11,360 nucleotides of DNA from an uncultured Pelolinea sp. (GTDB lineage Bacteria > Chloroflexota > Anaerolineae > Anaerolineales > Anaerolineaceae). The stretch lies in contig CALGUJ010000303.1 in the NCBI GenBank assembly GCA_937902055.1, positions 1 through 11,360 on the forward strand, given 5' to 3'. Within the stretch, counting starts at the first letter, position 1. Every line of letters starts with the position of its first letter. The notes beneath the pieces were generated by a model. That model was not told the DNA's origin. It did no database searches and saw only the letters and a list, made by a program, of their open reading frames with translations. Both the position numbers and the translations under genes were made by a program. Positions 1 to 6,929 of the stretch are shown piece after piece.

Positions 1-1
1 C

Positions 2-859
2 GGTTTGCCGGAATTCCCACGCCTGGGCCACGAAATTTACAGCCGCGAGTTCGACCTGGTGCCCGGCGGAGCGTACAACACTGCCATTGCCATGCACCGC
101 CTGCGCCTGAAAGTCGCCTGGCCTTGTTGTTTCGGTTCCGATCCTTTCAGCCAGTTCGTGCGCAGCAGTGCGGTGCGGGAAGGCCTGGATGCCTCATTTT
201 TTGAGAAAAGCCGGCAACCATCGCTGCGCATCACCGTGGCTTTCTCATTCGATCATGAACGCGCCTTCTTGAGCTACTCTGATCCAGTTCAACCGCTGCC
301 CCTGTTGAAATTGCTGAAGAAAACGCGGCCGGCCTGGCTGTGCGTAACGCACCTGGCGTTTGGAGCGGATTACGAGCAGCTTTTCAGGACCGCCCGCGAA
401 TTGAACACCCGCGTCTTTATGGATTGCCAGGCCCACCGTCAGAGCCTTTCCGATGCGAACATCCGGAACGCGCTGCAATTGGTGGACGTGTTCGCGCCTA
501 ATGAAGAGGAAGCCCTCCTTTTGACCGGCAAACAAAACGCGGAGCAAGCTCTGGATGTGTTGAGCGACTATGCTCCGCTGGTGATCATCAAGCAGGGCGG
601 ATCGGGCTGCCTGTGCCGTCAGCAAGGCGGCGAAACCCTGCGCGTGCCCGGTATCCACGTGAAGGTTGTGGATACTACCGGCGCGGGCGATAACTTCAAC
701 TGCGGATTCGTGTGCGGTCAAGTCAACGGATTTTCACTTCACGATAGCCTGCGTATGGCGAATATCTGCGGCGGCCTTTCTACCCAGGGCAGGGGCGGGA
801 CGACCACCTCGCCGACCTTCAACCAGGTCAAGCATTTTTTGGAAGCATCCAAACCTTAA
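2..859 (+). CDS. PfkB-family carbohydrate kinase (ribokinase superfamily), 5' end outside window
   Basis: ATP-dependent kinase that phosphorylates a sugar, nucleoside or similar small hydroxyl compound in the cytoplasm; the substrate cannot be told from sequence. The reading frame is open from base 2. The residues before the first possible start (TTG at 5) already fit the family ('GLPEFPRLGHE', the usual sheet-lid region), so the true start lies to the left and roughly 20-30 residues are missing. Visible motifs are the N-terminal substrate-binding Gly-Gly...Asn (GGAYN, bases 65-79) and the C-terminal PfkB signature DTTGAGDNF. The latter starts at base 671, with the anion-hole GAG and the catalytic base Asp at 689-691. 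The Asn after GAGD replaces the commoner Thr/Ala but is not catalytic. 'PNEEEALLLTG' is the typical N-x-x-E element that helps hold Mg-phosphate. It ends 7 nt before the pentapeptide-repeat gene, so the two are probably cotranscribed. Confidence 0.93.
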   Translation, partial: GLPEFPRLGHEIYSREFDLVPGGAYNTAIAMHRLRLKVAWPCCFGSDPFSQFVRSSAVREGLDASFFEKSRQPSLRITVAFSFDHERAFLSYSDPVQPLPLLKLLKKTRPAWLCVTHLAFGADYEQLFRTARELNTRVFMDCQAHRQSLSDANIRNALQLVDVFAPNEEEALLLTGKQNAEQALDVLSDYAPLVIIKQGGSGCLCRQQGGETLRVPGIHVKVVDTTGAGDNFNCGFVCGQVNGFSLHDSLRMANICGGLSTQGRGGTTTSPTFNQVKHFLEASKP

Positions 860-866
860 GCAAGAT

Positions 867-1472
867 ATGGACTTATCCAGTCATCAATCATTTGAAGGGC
901 AGACGTTCGCCCATGCGGAAAGCGCCGGTTCATTTGTCGAACAGAGCGAATTTCTGTCCTGCCGCTTTCAGCGCTGTGATCTCGGCGAAGCTCAGCTCAA
1001 ATCCTGCACCTTTCGCGATTGCCTGTTCGAAGATTGCGGATTGGAGATGATGCGTGTGGAGAAATGCGTATTTAAGAACACCCAATTCGAACGTTCAAAA
1101 ATGCTGGGCATCGATTGGACCTTGGCAGCCTGGGGCAGGCGCGAGATCGCCCAATTGATCAAGACCATCAATTTCAAGGATTGCGTACTGAATTACTCCA
1201 GTTTCATGGGGTTGAATTTAAAGGATATTCAATTCCTGAATTGCAGCCTGCTCGAGGTGGATTTTTCCGAAGCCCTGCTGCTGAAGGCGGATTTCAGCGG
1301 CAGCGACCTGCAGCGCGCCATTTTTCGCAATAGCGACCTGCGCGAAGCGGATTTTCGCAAGGCGAGGAATTATTCCATTTCATCCCAATTGAATAATATT
1401 TCCCGGGCTCGATTCAGTTTGCCGGAGGCCATGACGTTGCTGTACGCTATGGATATTCGCCTGGAAGATTGA
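867..1472 (+). CDS. Pentapeptide-repeat protein, Qnr/McbG-like fold
   Basis: Predicted cytoplasmic right-handed quadrilateral beta-helix protein of 201 residues. Units of the A(D/N)LXX type with a central Phe or Leu every five residues run from about residue 8 to 77 (SFEGQTF, FLSCRFQRCDL, SCTFRDCLFEDC). They continue from about 102 to 165 (INFKDCVLNY, VDFSEALLLKADFSGSDL, READFRKA). A 23-residue non-repeat segment (78-100, with two Trp) interrupts the helix, as loops do in Qnr proteins. The C-terminus (FSLPEAMTLLYAMDIRL) is the capping helix seen in this subfamily. I chose ATG 867 because the longer frame from 666 would lie inside the kinase gene and lacks family similarity. No clear Shine-Dalgarno precedes it, so translational coupling to the kinase stop 7 nt upstream is likely. 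Qnr and McbG relatives mimic DNA and protect gyrase, but that function here is only inference. Confidence 0.88.
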   Translation: MDLSSHQSFEGQTFAHAESAGSFVEQSEFLSCRFQRCDLGEAQLKSCTFRDCLFEDCGLEMMRVEKCVFKNTQFERSKMLGIDWTLAAWGRREIAQLIKTINFKDCVLNYSSFMGLNLKDIQFLNCSLLEVDFSEALLLKADFSGSDLQRAIFRNSDLREADFRKARNYSISSQLNNISRARFSLPEAMTLLYAMDIRLED

Positions 1473-1532
1473 AAAAAAGTTCGGATACAATCCAAAATTT
1501 CTATCCTCTTTTATTGGCAATTTGATTAAATA

Positions 1533-1558
1533 GGCATCCAGGCCGCAGCCTGGATGCC
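1533..1558. repeat. Perfect 11-bp hairpin, 4-nt loop
   Basis: GGCATCCAGGC (1533-1543) and GCCTGGATGCC (1548-1558) are exact reverse complements around the loop CGCA. There is no U-run on either side, so it is not a standard intrinsic terminator. It could slow 3' exonucleases on the mRNA of the upstream gene, or be a dispersed palindromic repeat. It lies 60 nt after the pentapeptide gene stop. Confidence 0.6.
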
Positions 1559-1623
1559 AGAGAGAAAAATGAAATTCGGTGTTTTCAATTAGATCAGCTG
1601 CCGGATTTTCAATTCGGCTGCCT

Positions 1624-1653
1624 GAAGCGCGATGCTGCGCTTCTTTATTTATT
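1624..1653 (+). terminator. Probable intrinsic terminator after pentapeptide gene
   Basis: GAAGCGC (1624-1630) pairs perfectly with GCGCTTC (1637-1643) around a 6-nt loop, and TTTATTTATT follows directly. This is a modest but complete hairpin plus U-rich tail on the + strand. It sits about 150 nt downstream of the pentapeptide gene. The stretch between it and the gene has no convincing ORF. An imperfect stem (GCTGCCGGA / TTCGGCTGC) lies just upstream of it. Confidence 0.5.
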
Positions 1654-1808
1654 ATCTTACAATTTCGGTTGAATAACAACCTGAACCTTTGGCAGTAATG
1701 AAATCGTGATGGTCATTTTCCTGATCGTGTTCACCTCCGTCCAGCGTTATTGATGATCAGAGCTCTCCTCCTCCCGAGAGGGCGCTCAGCGAAAGTTGTC
1801 AATGATGT

Positions 1809-1837
1809 AAAAAAAACCACCCGCTTGCTGTGGGTGG
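1809..1837 (-). terminator. Intrinsic terminator of the small minus-strand gene
   Basis: Read on the minus strand, CCACCC (1837-1832) pairs with GGGTGG (1822-1817) and is followed by eight U (1816-1809). It lies about 30 nt after the stop of the 38-codon ORF at 1866-1982 and closes that transcription unit. Confidence 0.75.
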
Positions 1838-1865
1838 CTTTGGATAAACTACGTTCGCCTGACTA

Positions 1866-1982
1866 TTACCGGCTGGCCTCGCCGACCCATAATTTCAAAT
1901 TGCCCTCAAAAATCTGCATGAGGGCGCAGGTAAGAGCCAGAGCTAGAGCCAGGAACTGATTCATTAAAGGGTTTGCTACCAT
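1866..1982 (-). CDS. Small hydrophobic peptide ORF (38 aa, or 32 aa from an internal ATG)
   Basis: I do not recognise this peptide. From ATG 1982 it encodes 38 residues; an in-frame ATG at 1964 gives 32 (MNQFLALALALTCALMQIF followed by EGNLKLWVGEASR). Residues 4-19 of the shorter form are almost entirely hydrophobic with one Cys, and the tail is mildly amphipathic with one Trp. It could be a short membrane or surface-binding peptide. Two in-frame stops (TAA TAG) end it. A near-consensus promoter 16-43 nt upstream and a U-tailed terminator 29 nt downstream bracket it. With the start of transcription expected near 1991, the leader is only about 9 nt and neither ATG has a Shine-Dalgarno, so leaderless translation is likely if it is translated at all. 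The alternative is a non-coding RNA of about 180 nt with a chance ORF. Confidence 0.45.
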   Translation of the reverse strand: MVANPLMNQFLALALALTCALMQIFEGNLKLWVGEASR

Positions 1983-1997
1983 GAAATTAATGGTGCT

Positions 1998-2025
1998 ATT
2001 ATACGAGGATTCGGGATGGTGTCAA
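1998..2025 (-). promoter_or_regulatory. Near-consensus sigma-70-type promoter for the small gene
   Basis: On the minus strand a perfect -35 TTGACA (2025-2020) and a perfect -10 TATAAT (2003-1998) are separated by 16 bp. This is one of the two strongest promoters in the window. It begins 17 bp beyond the DUF429 stop and has no annotated gene downstream other than the 38-codon ORF. Confidence 0.8.
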
Positions 2026-2041
2026 TATTTTCAATCCAGAA

Positions 2042-2836
2042 TTATTTATTTTCGCCGGATTCATCACGAATGTAGCCCACCACTGTCTGGTTGGGTAAAT
2101 AGATAAACCCCTCTTCCTCGTGGCCGATCGCGCTTATTTTCTCCGGTTGGCAGCCCGCCAGCCAGGCGCTGTAGGCGGCCGCCAGCGTGTTCAATTCGGC
2201 GCTGGAATACAGGTTGTCGGTGGGGAGTTTGTTATTCAACAGGCGGTGGCGGGTAATTTCCTCAAAGAAAAGCATGGCGTCCGGCACCGGCAGGTTGCAC
2301 ATGCCCAGCACCAGTTGGCGCTGCAGCGAACCTTCCAGCGTATCCTTTCTCAGGGGGGAATGGCCCAATAAGCTCCAGAATACGGCTTCTCCCTGGCATT
2401 CGAAAAATTGCTTTTCGGCGGAGGCATGCGGAAATTGCTCGTAACCCAGTTTGTGGATTTCATCAAACAATTGAAAACCCAGGCGCATCCAGCGCGGGCT
2501 GCGTTTTTTGCTGGCCGGCGTGCGTGGAACCTGGATGCCGCGCTGCAGCAGCTCGTATTCCACCAGGCGGATGTTGGCCCAATGGCTGAGCGGTGAACTG
2601 GGAGAAAGGCGCTGGCGGATCTCCTCGCGCTTCAACAAGCCCTGGCTGGTGGTCATGGGTGAGTTGATGGCTGCGATTGCATTTTCCTGGCCGGCCAGGA
2701 AAGCGAAGGCATCCTTAAGCTTGCCGCTGCCGAGTGAACGGATCACCAGATCACGGTCGATCACCGAAAAAGTGAATGGATGCGCGCGATCTGGACAAAC
2801 TTCGACACCGATGAATGTGGAGAAATTGACACTCAT
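2042..2836 (-). CDS. DUF429 family protein, predicted RNase H-like nuclease
   Basis: This 264-residue cytoplasmic protein is of unproven function. It fits the DUF429 (PF04250) pattern. The N-terminus has a beta-strand with GVEV followed by a mixed strand region ending in 'AAINSP', the RNase H-like core. The C-terminus has an alpha-helical stretch with 'LAAAYSAWLAG' followed by 'AIGHEEEGFIYLP', close to the family's usual I-G-x-x-x-E-G-x-I-x-x-P ending. The first acidic residue is Glu (GVEV) where RNase H folds commonly have Asp. The start is ATG 2836; no Shine-Dalgarno is visible. A possible promoter leaves only about 5 nt of leader, so translation may be leaderless. It is divergent from the ECF sigma gene, with a 100-bp shared upstream region. 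No terminator is seen between it and the small gene's promoter. Confidence 0.72.
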   Translation of the reverse strand: MSVNFSTFIGVEVCPDRAHPFTFSVIDRDLVIRSLGSGKLKDAFAFLAGQENAIAAINSPMTTSQGLLKREEIRQRLSPSSPLSHWANIRLVEYELLQRGIQVPRTPASKKRSPRWMRLGFQLFDEIHKLGYEQFPHASAEKQFFECQGEAVFWSLLGHSPLRKDTLEGSLQRQLVLGMCNLPVPDAMLFFEEITRHRLLNNKLPTDNLYSSAELNTLAAAYSAWLAGCQPEKISAIGHEEEGFIYLPNQTVVGYIRDESGENK

Positions 2837-2845
2837 GATGGGTTA

Positions 2846-2874
2846 AGTTTAGGCTGTTTCCAGCCAGATTGCAA
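2846..2874 (-). promoter_or_regulatory. Possible promoter of the DUF429 gene
   Basis: On the minus strand TTGCAA (2874-2869) and TAAACT (2851-2846) are 17 bp apart, each matching four of six consensus bases. The -10 lies only 9 nt before the ATG, which implies a near-leaderless transcript. This is weak evidence on its own. Confidence 0.3.
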
Positions 2875-2901
2875 CACTTTCTTCGCGCTCGCAAGCTGCG
2901 T

Positions 2902-2907
2902 TATAAT
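2902..2907 (+). promoter_or_regulatory. Putative -10 element of the sigma/anti-sigma operon
   Basis: A perfect TATAAT lies 30 nt before the sigma factor ATG. The -35 region 16-18 bp upstream shows no good TTGACA match, so activation, or use by another sigma factor, is possible. No typical ECF autoregulatory -35 (GGAAC) is seen. Confidence 0.35.
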
Positions 2908-2936
2908 CGAAGCCGGGTTATTACAGGTTATTAATC

Positions 2937-3548
2937 ATGGATGAATTGGCTTTGATTGCTGCGGCGCAGCATGGCGACCTGGATGCGTTCAACCGCCTGG
3001 TGCTGGCTTACCAGGAACAGGTCTACAACCTCGCATTACGTTTCCTTTCCGATGAGGATGCCGCCGAGGACGCCGCTCAAACTGCTTTTATCAGCGCATT
3101 CCAAAACCTGCGTTCATTCCGCGGAGGCTCGTTCCGAGCCTGGCTGCTGCGCATCACATCCAATTACTGCCTGGATGAGCTGCGCCGGATGAAACGCAAA
3201 CCCGCCCAGCCGCTGGAAGCGACCGACCCGGAAACTGACGAAGAGATCGAAGATCCGATCTGGATGAAGGATGACAGCCGGTTACCGGAGGACCAGGTGG
3301 CGCAGAAGGAACTGGAATTTGTGATCCAGCGCTGCATTGAAAACCTGCCGCTGGACTTCCGCGCTGTGGTACTGCTGGTGGATGTGAACGGCCTGGATTA
3401 CCAGGCCACCTCGCAAGCCGCGCGCATCCCGGTGGGAACCGTGCGCAGCCGGTTGGCGCGCGCCCGCCAGCGCCTGCAGGATTGCCTGCGCTCGGCCTGG
3501 GAACTTCTGCCGGAAAAATATCGTCTATCTGATGAGGGTAGCGCATGA
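2937..3548 (+). CDS. ECF-family RNA polymerase sigma factor (RpoE-like)
   Basis: This 203-residue sigma factor directs core RNA polymerase to a specific promoter set. Region 2 spans about residues 25-88. It holds the core-binding helix 'ALRFLSDEDAAEDAAQTAFISAFQNL' in shorter motif form (DAAEDAAQTAF, 41-51) and the -10-reading, strand-opening part 'FRAWLLRITSNYCLDELRR'. An acidic linker (about 95-120) follows. Region 4 spans about 125-185, with 'LPLDFRAVVLLVDVNGLDY' leading into the helix-turn-helix (ATSQAARIPVGTVRSRLARAR) that reads the -35. Region 3 is absent, as expected for ECF factors. A weak AGG lies about 10 nt before ATG 2937. The stop overlaps the next start as ATGA, the usual arrangement of an ECF factor with its anti-sigma partner. 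Confidence 0.93.
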   Translation: MDELALIAAAQHGDLDAFNRLVLAYQEQVYNLALRFLSDEDAAEDAAQTAFISAFQNLRSFRGGSFRAWLLRITSNYCLDELRRMKRKPAQPLEATDPETDEEIEDPIWMKDDSRLPEDQVAQKELEFVIQRCIENLPLDFRAVVLLVDVNGLDYQATSQAARIPVGTVRSRLARARQRLQDCLRSAWELLPEKYRLSDEGSA

Positions 3549-4465
3549 TCCGAGAAACGCAATTAACCGATCGTGAATGGCTGCTGCTCTCTGCATATCT
3601 GGATGAACAGCTTTCCGATAAGGAAAAGCGCCAGGTTGAGGACCTGCTGCAGGCCAAACCCGCCAGCCGAAATGCGCTGGAGGGATTGCGGCGTACCCGC
3701 CAGGTGCTGCAATTTTTGCCGGTGCACAGGGTGCCGCGTAATTTCACGCTGAGAGCGGATCAGGTGCGCAAACCTTTTCTGCCCTCGTTCTCCCATGTGT
3801 TAAGTTACTCTTCCGCCCTGGCAGCCTTGCTGCTGGTGGTTGTGCTGGGTCTCGACCTGTTTACCGGGGTGGGCAGCGCAGGCGCCGGCCGGATCGCGGC
3901 GGCGAACGTGAGGGAACTGCCCGCGATGACAGCCGCGGATGAGAGTGCCAAACTGGCTGCCGGAAAATCACCGGCGATCATTTACTGGAACGGCGTGAAC
4001 GCGCCGATCATGGGCGCTTACGGCAAGGGTGGTGGTGGAGACGACAGAGGCGGTGGTTATGCCTATGGAGTTGGCGGCGGTGGCGGCGCTGAAGGAATGG
4101 ATTTATCTGCCGCGCCGCTGGCGGAATCCGCACCGGCTGCCAAGGAAGCGGAATCCGATGCCGCGGCGGAAATGGCGACTCCGGCCGAGGAATCCGCTCC
4201 GGCTTTGGAAATGGCGCCGGAAGCCGGGCAAATGGAAAGCCTGCCGCAGCCGCAGGAAGAAAGCAGCGTTTATGAGCAGAACATCGGCGGCAGCTTTGTT
4301 TTGGGTATCCGGCCAGTGACTGAACGGGGAGCGATTTACACCAGGGCAGGCGATTATTCGGCTGCTTATTCGAAAAAAAGTTTTTCATGGCTGCCTGTGG
4401 AAATTGGACTGGGTCTGGCGGCGCTGGCAACCGGTCTGATCGCTTTCCTGCTGCGTAAACGATAA
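3545..4465 (+). CDS. Membrane-anchored anti-sigma factor-like protein with glycine-rich outer domain
   Basis: This 306-residue protein is translationally coupled to the sigma gene by a 4-nt overlap, which argues that it binds and silences that sigma factor. Residues 10-60 (LLSAYLDEQLSDKEKRQVEDLL...LRRTRQVLQFLP) match the helical anti-sigma domain. The HxxxCxxC zinc-binding signature of ZAS proteins is absent; no Cys occurs. A transmembrane helix covers about 86-108. The stretch 109-282 should be outside. It includes a Gly-rich segment (about 160-183) and an Ala/Glu/Pro-rich, Met-containing segment (186-240). A second transmembrane helix (about 283-303) ends with RKR, so both ends are predicted to be cytoplasmic. 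Sensing by the outer loop is inference. Regulation is probably by the same promoter as the sigma gene. Confidence 0.8.
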   Translation: MIRETQLTDREWLLLSAYLDEQLSDKEKRQVEDLLQAKPASRNALEGLRRTRQVLQFLPVHRVPRNFTLRADQVRKPFLPSFSHVLSYSSALAALLLVVVLGLDLFTGVGSAGAGRIAAANVRELPAMTAADESAKLAAGKSPAIIYWNGVNAPIMGAYGKGGGGDDRGGGYAYGVGGGGGAEGMDLSAAPLAESAPAAKEAESDAAAEMATPAEESAPALEMAPEAGQMESLPQPQEESSVYEQNIGGSFVLGIRPVTERGAIYTRAGDYSAAYSKKSFSWLPVEIGLGLAALATGLIAFLLRKR

Positions 4466-4482
4466 TCTCCAATCTTTGCCGT

Positions 4483-4510
4483 TTGAATCCAAAAACGCGC
4501 GTGCTATAAT
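4483..4510 (+). promoter_or_regulatory. Extended -10 promoter of ftsK
   Basis: TTGAAT (4483-4488) and TATAAT (4505-4510) are 16 bp apart. TGC directly before TATAAT makes an extended -10. The site lies in the 74-nt gap after the anti-sigma gene, so ftsK is transcribed separately from the sigma operon. Confidence 0.72.
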
Positions 4511-4539
4511 TAGAACAATCTTTCGGTTTAAAGAGGACC

Positions 4540-6870
4540 ATGGCACGCAAGACGACTAAACGATCTTCCACCAGAAAAAGCTCCCCAAGCAGCTCCCATC
4601 GCAGGCGCTCAACTTCCAGCGCAGCCCGCGTCAGCCGGCAACTGCGCAGCCTTTCCCCTGAAAGAAAATTGGATATCCTGGGTGTGCTGCTTTTGCTGTT
4701 GGGTGTGATAACGCTGTTCGGGTTCTTCAACGGCAGTACTTCCGGTTTTATCGGCGGTATCAATCAGGTGCTGGGATGGATAGCCGGCCTGGGCGCAGTG
4801 CTCTTCCCGCTAATCTTGATTTTCCTGGGTATCTGGTTCCTGGTGCGCAATGAACAGCGATTCCCCATGCTTTCTACGGAACGCATGCTGGGCGTGGTGT
4901 TCCTTTATTTGGATATATTGGCCTGGATGCATTGGTTCAGCGGCGGCGGTTGGGAATTGGCCGAAGCCGGGCAAGGCGGCGGTTATCTGGGCGGTTTCTT
5001 CGAACGCATCCTGGTAGTCACCCTGGGGGATTGGGGCGCGGCGGTGGTATTGACTGCCTGGCTGCTGCTTGGGTTGGCATTTACCTTCGACCTTTCCATC
5101 CCCGATCTGTTCCGCAACATGACCAAACCTGCAGTGAAAACCGGAGAGTTTATCAGTGAGAAAACCGCCAGGATCGTTGAACCACGAAACGAAGCCGGCG
5201 ATTCGGATAAGGTTTCCAAAAAAACGGTCTTCGTCAAGGGAAATGGACATCCGGAAGGTTTCACACCCATCGCCGATAAACCGTTGAAAACCAAAATTTT
5301 CGGCAAGGGTGACAAGCCAATCGTTGACGCCAGGAAAACCGAAGCCGCACCCGACAACGCGCAAATGGCGCGCATTTTCCAGGCTTCCCAATCCGGTTTG
5401 AATTGGCGGCTGCCTAAAGTGGAAGAAATTCTCAACCCATCCATCAAAGCCGTTACGCGTCAGAACGTTGATCAGGAAAGGGCGAAATTGATCGAGGAAA
5501 CGCTCACTTCGCTGGGCGCTCCCGGCCACGTGGTGGAAATCCACCGCGGCCCGACTTTCACCCAATTCGGGGTGGAACCCGACCTGATCCAGACCCGCAA
5601 CGGCCAGATGCGCGTGCGCGTCAACAAGATCAATTCCCTGGCGGATGACCTGGCGCTGGCCCTGGCCGCGCCGCGCATCCGCATCCAGGCGCCGGTTCCC
5701 GGCCGCCATTACATCGGCATCGAGGTGCCCAACGAAGAGACCGAACTGGTTTCATTGCGCGAGGGAGTGGAAAGCAAATCCTTCCAGCATACCAACGCTT
5801 TCCTGCGTTTTGTGTTGGGCAAGGATGTGGCCGGCAAACCGATCGCCGTGGACCTCTCCGCCATGCCCCATTTATTAATCGCCGGTACGACAGGCTCCGG
5901 CAAATCGGTGTGCATCAATGCCATCTTGAGCTGTTTGCTGCTGGACCGCACGCCCAACGAATTGCGCCTGGTGATGGTGGACCCCAAGCGCGTGGAGTTG
6001 ACCGGCTACAACGGCATTCCGCACCTGCTCACGCCGGTGGTGGTCGACACTGAAAAGGTGGTTGGCACGCTGCAGTGGATGTCGCGCGAGATGGATCACC
6101 GGTACAAGAAATTTGCCGAGGTCGGCGCGCGCAACCTGAGCGATTACAACAAGACCCAACCGCAAAAGCTGCCCTACATCGTGGTGGTGATCGATGAATT
6201 GGCGGATCTGATGATGATGGCGCCGGAGGAAACCGAGCGCAACCTGAATCGTCTGGCGCAATTGGCGCGCGCCACCGGCATCCACGTGATCATCGCCACC
6301 CAACGGCCTTCGGTGGACGTGATCACCGGCAAGATCAAGGCCAATTTCCCTTCGCGTATTTCATTTACAGTAGTCTCCGGCGTTGACAGCCGCGTGGTGC
6401 TCGACCAACCCGGCGCGGAAACTCTGATGGGGCGCGGCGACATGCTTTTCCAGGCGCCGGACGCGCCCGCCCCCAAACGCCTGCAGGGTGTTTACGTTTC
6501 AAATGAGGAGATCCAGCGATTGGTGCGGTTCTGGGTGGATCAAAAGAAAATGCTGGCTGCGGAGAATCCGCAGGCTGCGGAACAAATGCCGCAGCAGGTA
6601 TTCCCCAGCGCCACCCTTACTCAAACTCCATTGTTCGATCAACCGGCTGAAACCAGCGAGGATCCGCTCCTAACCAAAGCCATCGCCATCGTACGGCAGG
6701 AGGAACGCGCTTCGATCTCCATGCTGCAACGTAAGATGAGCGTCGGTTATATGCGCGCTTCACGCCTGGTGGAACGCATGGTGGAGATGGGTATTGTGGG
6801 AGAATCCGAATCCGGCAGCGGGGTGCGCCCTGTGCTTGATTTCGGGGATGAAGAATCCGAAGAAGGATAA
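4540..6870 (+). CDS. ftsK: FtsK/SpoIIIE-family DNA translocase
   Basis: Septum-anchored hexameric ATPase that pumps chromosomal DNA during division and helps terminus resolution; 776 residues, normal for the FtsK/SpoIIIE type. A basic Ser/Arg-rich tail (1-40) precedes four transmembrane helices at about 43-63, 80-102, 113-133 and 158-183. A linker of about 110 residues follows. The alpha/beta motor carries Walker A GTTGSGKS (449-456) and Walker B IVVVIDE (547-553), with 'ARATGIHVIIATQRPSVDVITG' motifs after it. The DNA-reading gamma winged-helix (about 708-765) contains 'ISMLQRKMSVGYMRASRLVE'. The acidic tail ends VLDFGDEESEEG. AAAGAGG lies close before ATG 4540 (GG is 3 nt away). The 41 bp encoding the tail and stop are repeated twice downstream (see the tail-copy entries). 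Confidence 0.96.
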   Translation: MARKTTKRSSTRKSSPSSSHRRRSTSSAARVSRQLRSLSPERKLDILGVLLLLLGVITLFGFFNGSTSGFIGGINQVLGWIAGLGAVLFPLILIFLGIWFLVRNEQRFPMLSTERMLGVVFLYLDILAWMHWFSGGGWELAEAGQGGGYLGGFFERILVVTLGDWGAAVVLTAWLLLGLAFTFDLSIPDLFRNMTKPAVKTGEFISEKTARIVEPRNEAGDSDKVSKKTVFVKGNGHPEGFTPIADKPLKTKIFGKGDKPIVDARKTEAAPDNAQMARIFQASQSGLNWRLPKVEEILNPSIKAVTRQNVDQERAKLIEETLTSLGAPGHVVEIHRGPTFTQFGVEPDLIQTRNGQMRVRVNKINSLADDLALALAAPRIRIQAPVPGRHYIGIEVPNEETELVSLREGVESKSFQHTNAFLRFVLGKDVAGKPIAVDLSAMPHLLIAGTTGSGKSVCINAILSCLLLDRTPNELRLVMVDPKRVELTGYNGIPHLLTPVVVDTEKVVGTLQWMSREMDHRYKKFAEVGARNLSDYNKTQPQKLPYIVVVIDELADLMMMAPEETERNLNRLAQLARATGIHVIIATQRPSVDVITGKIKANFPSRISFTVVSGVDSRVVLDQPGAETLMGRGDMLFQAPDAPAPKRLQGVYVSNEEIQRLVRFWVDQKKMLAAENPQAAEQMPQQVFPSATLTQTPLFDQPAETSEDPLLTKAIAIVRQEERASISMLQRKMSVGYMRASRLVERMVEMGIVGESESGSGVRPVLDFGDEESEEG
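6830..6870 (+). repeat. ftsK tail copy 1 (in the intact gene)
   Basis: This is the final 41 bp of ftsK, from CTGTGC through TAA, encoding VLDFGDEESEEG and stop. It matches copy 3 at 35 of 41 positions without gaps. It matches the first 28 bp of copy 2 at 26 of 28. The similarity with copy 2 begins earlier, at AATCCGG(C/T)AGCG (6809-6820). Confidence 0.85.
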
Positions 6871-6929
6871 TATCCGCGAGATCACCAAACAGTCGATCAC
6901 AATACATTCCATTACAATAGCATAAATGA

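Noticed and set aside
245..721. 158-codon minus-strand ORF opposite the PfkB kinase
   Set aside because: It is a shadow of a well-supported kinase gene, with composition typical of antisense frames and no family motifs.
1657..1738. Minus-strand 19-codon ORF (MTITISLLPKV...) below a good GGAGG at 1734-1738
   Set aside because: The GGAGG is 17 nt from the ATG; at the right distance the codon is ATC. There is no clear promoter and it overlaps nothing diagnostic. It could be a decayed small gene, but I cannot support it.
1809..1991. Possible 6S RNA, given the ~180-nt length of the small transcript
   Set aside because: The 5' and 3' ends do not pair into the long interrupted rod expected of 6S RNA, and an uninterrupted small ORF occupies most of it.
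4810..5709. 299-codon minus-strand ORF opposite ftsK
   Set aside because: It is antisense to an unmistakable FtsK membrane and linker region, with no ribosome site or recognisable domain.
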